Shown one piece after another: positions 4,610 through 9,353 of a DNA stretch of 9,353 nucleotides (its first letter is position 1; each line of letters begins with the position of its first letter). The stretch is taken from the NCBI GenBank assembly GCA_900321265.1, contig ONVJ01000173.1, forward strand, positions 1 to 9,353. Direction: 5' to 3'. The notes under the pieces are model-generated. The model did no database searches. It was not told where the DNA came from and was given only the letters and a program-made list of their open reading frames with translations. The translations under genes were made by a program, and so were the position numbers. The DNA is from an uncultured Eubacteriales bacterium. Its GTDB lineage: Bacteria > Bacillota > Clostridia > Oscillospirales > CAG-272.

Positions 4610-7600
4610 TTATTCCGTCCTGAGCGCGACAACGGGATCCTTCCTTGACGCCGAGACCGACGGGATGATTCCTGCAACCAGTGTGAGCATTATGCTTATG
4701 AGCACGAGCAGGCCTGCCACGGCGAGCGGGAGGGAGGCTGAAAGATTGTTGATATTCGTCAGCCGGTGGAGGACGATGTTCAGGGGGATGAGCGCGAGAT
4801 ATGTGAATCCGACACCGATCACGCCCGAGGCGAATCCGATCATCACCGTCTCGGCATTGAACATCGAGGAGACGTTCAGCTTGGACGCGCCGATCGCCCG
4901 GAGTATTCCGATCTCCTTTGTCCTTTCCTGGACGGATATCAGCGTGATGACGCCGATCATTATCGACGAAACGAAGAGCGAGATTGCCACGAAGGCGATG
5001 AGAACATATGTTATCGCGTTGATAATCGTCGTGATCGAGGACATCATGATCCCGACGTAGTCGGTATATTTGATCTCCTTAAGCTCTCCGACCTGTTTGT
5101 TATAATCGGCTATCGCGTCTTTAATGGTGTCCTTGTCCTCGAAGGTCGAGGCGTAGATGTTGATCGCAGAGGGGGCTTCGGGATCGATGCTTGCCAGCAG
5201 AGTCAGGTTGCGCCTGAGGCTTGAGGATGAGGTTTCGACAGATCCGTTGTAGAGTTCGGCGCAGACCTCATCCGGCATTTCCAGTATCGCCTTGTCAAAG
5301 AGAGCCGCAAGCTCCTCGCCGGTCTTTGATGCGTATGCCGCCTGCATGCTCTTTTCGTAGTTCTCTCTGTACTGCTGCTCGAAGGCCGACCGCACGGCTT
5401 CTTTCAGTTCGTCGTCAGACATGCCGGCAATATAGCTTTTCAGCTGTTCTTCGGTGACCGAGGCGATCTCTTCCTTTACGGTATTTATCACCATCGCCTC
5501 GATCTGCTCCCTTGAAAGAGAACCGAGAGTTTTGTCGATCTGGAAATTCATCTCATTCTCGTCGGGCACAGATACCATCTTCAGGAATCTTTCTGCCTTT
5601 TCCGAGGTATCCGCCGATGACGATTCGGTGCGGTATGCGGCGGCGCGTTCAGCAACCGACATGCCTTCAAGAACGCTTTTGAATATTTTTCCGGTGAATA
5701 TGTCTGTATCAGGCGAGGCGAGCTGTGCCATGACGGATTCCGACTTTGCGGCGTTCGAAATGATATATTTCGTAAGAGAGGAAGTATATCCGACCGATCC
5801 GTTCAGTATCGTGGTGACCGAGTCCTTGTTCGCCCTGATTATGCCTGTGACTTTGAGTTTCAGTGCGTTTTTATAGAGATATCTGACGCCGGAATCGGTA
5901 AGACTAAGATCTGTATATGTTCCGGAAGCTGAATCGTATGAATAGCATTCGTAGGGAAGCACCACCCTGTAGTCGCGGGAGCAAATCTCCTCGTAGCTCC
6001 AGCTGCGCCGGCTTTCGTCAAGCTTTTTCCCGGTCGCCATGGCCTCGAAGATCTGATCGACCGAGTCCTCGGGCAGGAGGCCGAGTGCATAGAGGGCAAG
6101 GTCTGTGATCTCGTTGTTTTCGTCGACGACGACCACTATCTCGTCATATTCCTTCGGCCAATCGCCGTATATCAGCTCATACTGGCTGTAGAAGATGTCA
6201 GAAAAGGGCTCGCCCTCCTTGCCCGGGAGCATCTCCTGAAACAGGGTGGCGAAGGAGGATGACATCGAGGAGTTCTGTCCTCCTATCAGCGACGAATAAT
6301 TCATGCCCGTCATCGACGACCAGTTTTTCAGCATCGATTCCCGCATAAGCTTGTTCACGTCGGACAGTATTATGTTCCCGTCGGTGTTCTCGGTATATAT
6401 GGGGAGATTGAGATTGTATGAGTACTGAACTCCGCTCACTGCCTCGCGAAGACCGGTTTTGTCGTCGGGATCGGCGATCCTTTCCTCAAGATAGCTTTTG
6501 AAGCTGGTCAGATCGTTTTCGCTTGCCTCGATCGAATTCATCGTGTTTATGAGGCTCGCTATCATCGCCTTCTGATAGATCGCGTCGTTTTCATGAGCTT
6601 CGACCGACTGGGCTTTCCCGATAAAGCTTTCGATCAGCGTCCCGAGATCGACCGTTTCTGATTCGAGTGTAAGAGGATAGGCGGTGAGTGTCTCCTCCTG
6701 GACCGTCTTTATATAGTTCGTCGCGCCGTGCGACACCGCGTATATGAGCGCTATTCCGATGATGCCGATGCTCCCGGCAAAGGAAGTGAGCATCGTCCTC
6801 CCCTTTTTCGTGAAGAGATTGTTCAGCGACAGCCCGAAGGCGGTGAAGACAGACATCGACGGCTTTCTGCCTTCAGATGATCTCGAACCGGCGGATCTCT
6901 TTTTTGCCTCCGACCTCGCGGACCCGGTTACGGCATCGGAGGCTGCCTCGGGGAGTCTGTCCGCGAAGGAGGTCGGCTGCCCGGCTCCGGTATCGAAAAC
7001 CGCGTCCCGGTCTCCCGCATCGGAAGCTTCGGCCGGTGTCCCGGGATCGAAGGGATCGCTGTCGCCGGTGATCAGTCCGTCAAGCACGGTGACGGTGCGT
7101 GTGGCGTATTTTTCGGCCAGCTCGGGGTTGTGAGTGACCATGATGACCAGACGGTCCTTTGAGATCTCCTTGAGGATCTCCATGACCTGTATGCCTGTGG
7201 CGGTGTCGAGCGCCCCGGTGGGCTCATCGGCGAGCACTATGTCCGGATCGTTCACTATCGCTCTCGCGATTGCTACTCTCTGCATCTGTCCGCCCGACAT
7301 CTCGCTCGGACGCTTGCGCTTCTGTTCGGCGATGCCGACCTTTGCGAGCGCATCTGTCGCGCGTCTCTTTGCCTCTGCCTTCGGGACACCGCTGAGCGTC
7401 AGCGACAGCGAAACGTTCGACAGGACATTCTGATGCGGTATGAGATTGTAGTTCTGAAAGATGAACCCGATAGAATGGTTCCGGTAGGTATCCCAGTCGC
7501 GGGCGGAATAGTACTTCGTGGAGCGCCCGTTTATCACAAGATCGCCCGAGGTATAGCTGTCAAGACCTCCGATTATGTTGAGAAGGGTGGTCTTCCCGCA

Positions 7601-7723
7601 TCCCGAAGGCCCAAGTATCGCGACGAACTCGCTTTTTCTGAAGGAAAGGTCGATCCCTTTCAGGGCGTGTACCGTCTCGCCCGACGAGGGATAGTCTTTT
7701 TTTATCTGTCTGAGCTGGAGCAT
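4610..7723 (-). CDS. ABC transporter, fused ATPase and MacB/FtsX-type permease with a very large extracellular domain
   Basis: The product has 1037 residues from an ATG at 7723. Residues 1-220 form a complete ABC ATPase: Walker A GPSGCGKTT (38-46), Q-loop Gln90, signature MSGGQ (142-146), Walker B IVLADEP (162-168) and switch His198. A low-complexity Ala/Ser/Asp linker (about 220-290) leads to TM1 (about 313-332), an extracellular region of roughly 570 residues, and a C-terminal FtsX domain with three TMs (about 903-926, 958-985, 998-1025) and the motif QERTKEIGILRAIGAS (932-947). The order ATPase-TM1-ectodomain-TM2-4 is that of MacB, which works as a homodimer and moves substrates or force across the membrane rather than through a pore. 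MacB is about 650 residues; the excess here is ectodomain. Substrate unknown. An upstream in-frame ATG at 7804 lies inside the SDR gene and is rejected. The SDR gene ends 22 bases upstream, so co-transcription is likely. Confidence 0.95.
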   Translation of the reverse strand: MLQLRQIKKDYPSSGETVHALKGIDLSFRKSEFVAILGPSGCGKTTLLNIIGGLDSYTSGDLVINGRSTKYYSARDWDTYRNHSIGFIFQNYNLIPHQNVLSNVSLSLTLSGVPKAEAKRRATDALAKVGIAEQKRKRPSEMSGGQMQRVAIARAIVNDPDIVLADEPTGALDTATGIQVMEILKEISKDRLVIMVTHNPELAEKYATRTVTVLDGLITGDSDPFDPGTPAEASDAGDRDAVFDTGAGQPTSFADRLPEAASDAVTGSARSEAKKRSAGSRSSEGRKPSMSVFTAFGLSLNNLFTKKGRTMLTSFAGSIGIIGIALIYAVSHGATNYIKTVQEETLTAYPLTLESETVDLGTLIESFIGKAQSVEAHENDAIYQKAMIASLINTMNSIEASENDLTSFKSYLEERIADPDDKTGLREAVSGVQYSYNLNLPIYTENTDGNIILSDVNKLMRESMLKNWSSMTGMNYSSLIGGQNSSMSSSFATLFQEMLPGKEGEPFSDIFYSQYELIYGDWPKEYDEIVVVVDENNEITDLALYALGLLPEDSVDQIFEAMATGKKLDESRRSWSYEEICSRDYRVVLPYECYSYDSASGTYTDLSLTDSGVRYLYKNALKLKVTGIIRANKDSVTTILNGSVGYTSSLTKYIISNAAKSESVMAQLASPDTDIFTGKIFKSVLEGMSVAERAAAYRTESSSADTSEKAERFLKMVSVPDENEMNFQIDKTLGSLSREQIEAMVINTVKEEIASVTEEQLKSYIAGMSDDELKEAVRSAFEQQYRENYEKSMQAAYASKTGEELAALFDKAILEMPDEVCAELYNGSVETSSSSLRRNLTLLASIDPEAPSAINIYASTFEDKDTIKDAIADYNKQVGELKEIKYTDYVGIMMSSITTIINAITYVLIAFVAISLFVSSIMIGVITLISVQERTKEIGILRAIGASKLNVSSMFNAETVMIGFASGVIGVGFTYLALIPLNIVLHRLTNINNLSASLPLAVAGLLVLISIMLTLVAGIIPSVSASRKDPVVALRTE

Positions 7724-7749
7724 TTCTTTATCTTTCTGTATAAAATCAT
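7702..7749 (-). CDS. Possible 15-codon minicistron bridging SDR stop and transporter start
   Basis: On the minus strand an ATG at 7749-7747 overlaps the SDR stop as ATGA and opens a 15-codon frame (MILYRKIKKCSSSDR) ending in TAA at 7704-7702, beyond the transporter ATG and in another frame. A GGGAGG ribosome binding site sits 9 bases upstream, stronger than the purine-rich AGAAAG before the transporter ATG. The GGGAGG also encodes part of the conserved SGG near the SDR C-terminus, so the site may be accidental. If translated, it could bring ribosomes to the transporter start. This is speculative. Confidence 0.2.
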   Translation of the reverse strand: MILYRKIKKCSSSDR

Positions 7750-8471
7750 CCGGGGAAACCTCCCGATACCGGAAGGAAGGCGCCGGTAATGAAGGATGCG
7801 GCATCTGAAGCCAGGAAGAAGACCGCTTCAGCTACTTCTTCAGCTTTTCCCATCCGTCCGAGCGGGGTATTGCCTGTGAGTTCTGAGACAGCGTCGGCTC
7901 CGAGCGAAGAGTTCATATCGGTGTCTATAACGCCCGGCTCGACGCAGTTTACCCTTATCCCCGAAGGCCCTAGTTCCTTTGCCAGCGCGGCGGTAAAGCC
8001 CCGCAGGCCGGCCTTTGAAGCCGAATATACCGTCTCGCAGGAGGCGCCGTATTCGCCCCATACCGAGCCGAGGTTTATGATCGATCCTGATTTCTGACCG
8101 ATCATGATCTTCGAGACCTCCCTCGCGATCCTGACCGGGGCCGCGAGGTTTACTCCGAGTATCCTGTCGATCTCGGGGTCGGTCATTTCCTGGATCTGTT
8201 TTATCGAGGATATCCCCGCGTTGTTGACGAGGATGTCGCATCCTCCCAGGATCTCCAGTGCACGGCCAACCGCCGGCAGGATATCATCGATCAGCGACAG
8301 ATCGCATCTGATTCCTGTTGCGCCTGTTTCTTCTTGGATCTTCGAGGCCTCTGAGACCCGGCTCCGGTAGAGGAATACGACTTTATCGCCCGCTTCGCAA
8401 AAGCGTCTGACGCATGCCGCGCCGATTCCGCGCGACCCGCCGGTGATCAGTATTCTTCTCTGAGATGGCAT
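7746..8471 (-). CDS. Classical short-chain dehydrogenase/reductase (FabG-like), substrate unknown
   Basis: The 241-residue cytosolic oxidoreductase has the full classical SDR pattern: TGGSRGIG (10-17) for the dinucleotide, NNAG (83-86), Asn108, and the catalytic Ser136, Tyr149 and Lys153 (YSASK). Arg36 and Arg38 just after the second strand suggest NADPH rather than NADH. The PG motif (179-180) and the C-terminal VSGG, where most FabG proteins have VDGG, fit the fold. FabG-type ketoacyl-ACP reductase is the nearest well-known relative, but no fatty-acid genes are adjacent, so I leave the substrate open. The ATG at 8471 has GGGAG 9 bases upstream. The gene sits between uraA (116-base gap with a hairpin) and the ABC transporter (22-base gap), all on the minus strand. 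Confidence 0.93.
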   Translation of the reverse strand: MPSQRRILITGGSRGIGAACVRRFCEAGDKVVFLYRSRVSEASKIQEETGATGIRCDLSLIDDILPAVGRALEILGGCDILVNNAGISSIKQIQEMTDPEIDRILGVNLAAPVRIAREVSKIMIGQKSGSIINLGSVWGEYGASCETVYSASKAGLRGFTAALAKELGPSGIRVNCVEPGVIDTDMNSSLGADAVSELTGNTPLGRMGKAEEVAEAVFFLASDAASFITGAFLPVSGGFPG

Positions 8472-8480
8472 TATAATAAT

Positions 8481-8485
8481 CTCCC
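8481..8485 (-). promoter_or_regulatory. Ribosome binding site of the SDR gene
   Basis: GGGAG on the minus strand lies 9 bases ahead of the ATG at 8471 and supports this start, which also gives an N-terminus of normal length before the TGGSRGIG motif. Confidence 0.75.
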
Positions 8486-8500
8486 GTTGAATTATCGCAA

Positions 8501-8537
8501 ATCGCCGGAGGTCGATGACGGATCAGCCCCCGGCGAT
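8501..8537 (-). promoter_or_regulatory. Stable hairpin in the uraA-SDR gap
   Basis: ATCGCCGGAGG (8501-8511) pairs with CCCCCGGCGAT (8527-8537) as an 11-bp stem with one G-T pair on the minus-strand RNA, and the 15-base loop can add four more pairs. On the minus strand no T run follows, so it is a poor terminator. It lies about 15 bases before the SDR ribosome binding site and may be a leader structure, a processing site between uraA and SDR, or an imperfect terminator. Confidence 0.5.
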
Positions 8538-8587
8538 GTAGAAAATCGGTTAAATGATCTGAGGGATTCTAAGCCGGCGTGTAAAGA

Positions 8588-9353
8588 TCACTCTTTTTTA
8601 TCGCTCTTTTCCTCATTTTCGGCAGCAGGAGCTTCCTTCTTCTTATCTCCATTCGCAAGTATTACGTTGGCGAGTATTCCGAGGATGAGTGCAACGGCGA
8701 TCGAGGTCACCGTGATCTGTCCGAACACGAGTCTCAAACCGCCTACGCCGCAGATGAGGATGATGGAGGCGGGGAAGAGGTTGCTGTTCTTGTCAAGGTT
8801 GACCTTCTGGAGCATCTTGAGACCGGATACGGCGATGAAGCCGTAAAGGGTGATGCAGACGCCGCCCATGACGCAGGTCGGGATGGTTGCGAGGAAGGTG
8901 GTGAAGGGGGCGATGAAGGAGGCGACGATCGCAAGCGCGGCAGTGGCGACTGTGGTCACGACCGAGGCGTTGCCGGATATCGCGACACATCCGACCGATT
9001 CGCCGTAGGTGGTGTTGGGGCAGCCTCCGAAGAAGGCGCCCGCCATCGATCCGATACCGTCGCCGAGAAGGGTTCTGTGAAGTCCGGGATCCTCAAGCAG
9101 GTCGGTTTCGATGATGGAGGAGAGGTTCTTGTGGTCGGCGATATGCTCGGCAAAGACGACGAAGGCTACAGGAATGTATGCGACCGCGATCACGGCGATA
9201 TACTTGCCGAGGCTTCCGACTTCTCCGTAGTCGTATCCGCCCGAGAAGGCCTTGAGGAAGGTGAACTCTGGGATCCACTTCATGTTCGAGAATGCGTCAA
9301 AGCTCAGGATCCTGAGGGCGTCGTTCTCGGTGGCGTTGCCGATGAGGGTGAAG
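8588..9353 (-). CDS. uraA: Uracil permease, NCS2 (UraA/PyrP) family, C-terminal part (partial, runs off right edge)
   Basis: The last 254 residues are present; the frame is open through 9353, so the Met at 9283 is internal. NCS2 permeases import uracil or related bases with protons across the cytoplasmic membrane. The two substrate-site regions are visible: FAEHIADHKNL, holding the Glu equivalent to E. coli UraA Glu241, and CPNTTYGESVG, holding the Glu equivalent to Glu290. DPGLHRTLLGDG between them and VMGGVCITLYGFIAVSGLKM after them are typical of the family. E. coli His245 is replaced by Asp, as I recall in many Firmicute relatives, so xanthine or another base cannot be fully excluded. Several membrane segments follow, and the protein ends in a short Lys/Glu-rich cytoplasmic tail. 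Its promoter lies outside the window. SDR follows on the same strand after 116 bases. Confidence 0.93.
   Translation of the reverse strand, partial: FTLIGNATENDALRILSFDAFSNMKWIPEFTFLKAFSGGYDYGEVGSLGKYIAVIAVAYIPVAFVVFAEHIADHKNLSSIIETDLLEDPGLHRTLLGDGIGSMAGAFFGGCPNTTYGESVGCVAISGNASVVTTVATAALAIVASFIAPFTTFLATIPTCVMGGVCITLYGFIAVSGLKMLQKVNLDKNSNLFPASIILICGVGGLRLVFGQITVTSIAVALILGILANVILANGDKKKEAPAAENEEKSDKKE

Noticed and set aside
7724..7804. N-terminal extension of the ABC transporter from an ATG at 7804
   Set aside because: It would overlap the end of the SDR gene by 59 bases and add 27 residues not typical of ABC ATPases, which begin close to the MLQLRQIKKDY stretch.
8588..9283. Reading the permease as a complete gene starting at 9283
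   Set aside because: The frame stays open to the window edge with permease-like sequence ahead of that Met, and only the C-terminal half of the family is present.
1..9353. Mobile element, CRISPR array, toxin-antitoxin, phage defence or biosynthetic cluster
   Set aside because: I saw no terminal inverted repeats, regular spaced repeats, transposase, integrase, nuclease or antitoxin-like small gene pair on either strand.

Overview
The window looks like chromosomal DNA of a fairly GC-rich Gram-positive anaerobe, probably a clostridial Firmicute. Supporting signs are AAAGGA/GGAG-type ribosome binding sites, extended -10 SigA-like promoters, a clostridial-type Mrp with an N-terminal cysteine cluster, a Firmicute-type Lgt, and a uracil permease closest in motif wording to clostridial UraA. 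I cannot name the genus. Nothing points to a phage, plasmid, insertion sequence, CRISPR array, rRNA or tRNA; this is mostly core and housekeeping sequence.

Layout. At the left edge (1-84, minus) is the first 28 codons of a gene whose N-terminus resembles GH39-type glycoside hydrolases, with a good promoter at 126-154. A non-coding stretch of about 340 bases follows, then a divergent promoter (495-522) and a structured leader (549-598). Four plus-strand genes come next: mrp (Fe-S carrier ATPase, 622-1476), lgt (lipoprotein diacylglyceryl transferase, 1573-2838, with a long acidic tail), folD (2926-3783) and a membrane-anchored DUF1287 protein (3780-4469) that overlaps folD by ATGA. A strong two-way terminator (4481-4540) separates this block from the convergent minus-strand block.

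The minus-strand block, read from the right edge, is a partial uracil permease (uraA, 8588 to beyond 9353), a 116-base gap with a hairpin, a classical short-chain dehydrogenase (7746-8471), and 22 bases later a 1037-residue ABC transporter with fused ATPase and FtsX/MacB-type permease (4610-7723). The transporter has an unusually large extracellular domain.

How the genes relate. The plus block mixes Fe-S assembly, lipoprotein maturation, one-carbon metabolism and a cell-envelope hydrolase-like protein; this looks like a housekeeping transcription unit rather than a single pathway. SDR and ABC transporter are close enough to be co-transcribed, but no shared substrate is evident. I found no convincing new multi-gene system. 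The points most worth a second look are the acidic Lgt tail, the giant ectodomain of the transporter, the folded mrp leader, and a 15-codon minicistron with a strong ribosome binding site bridging the SDR stop and the transporter start.
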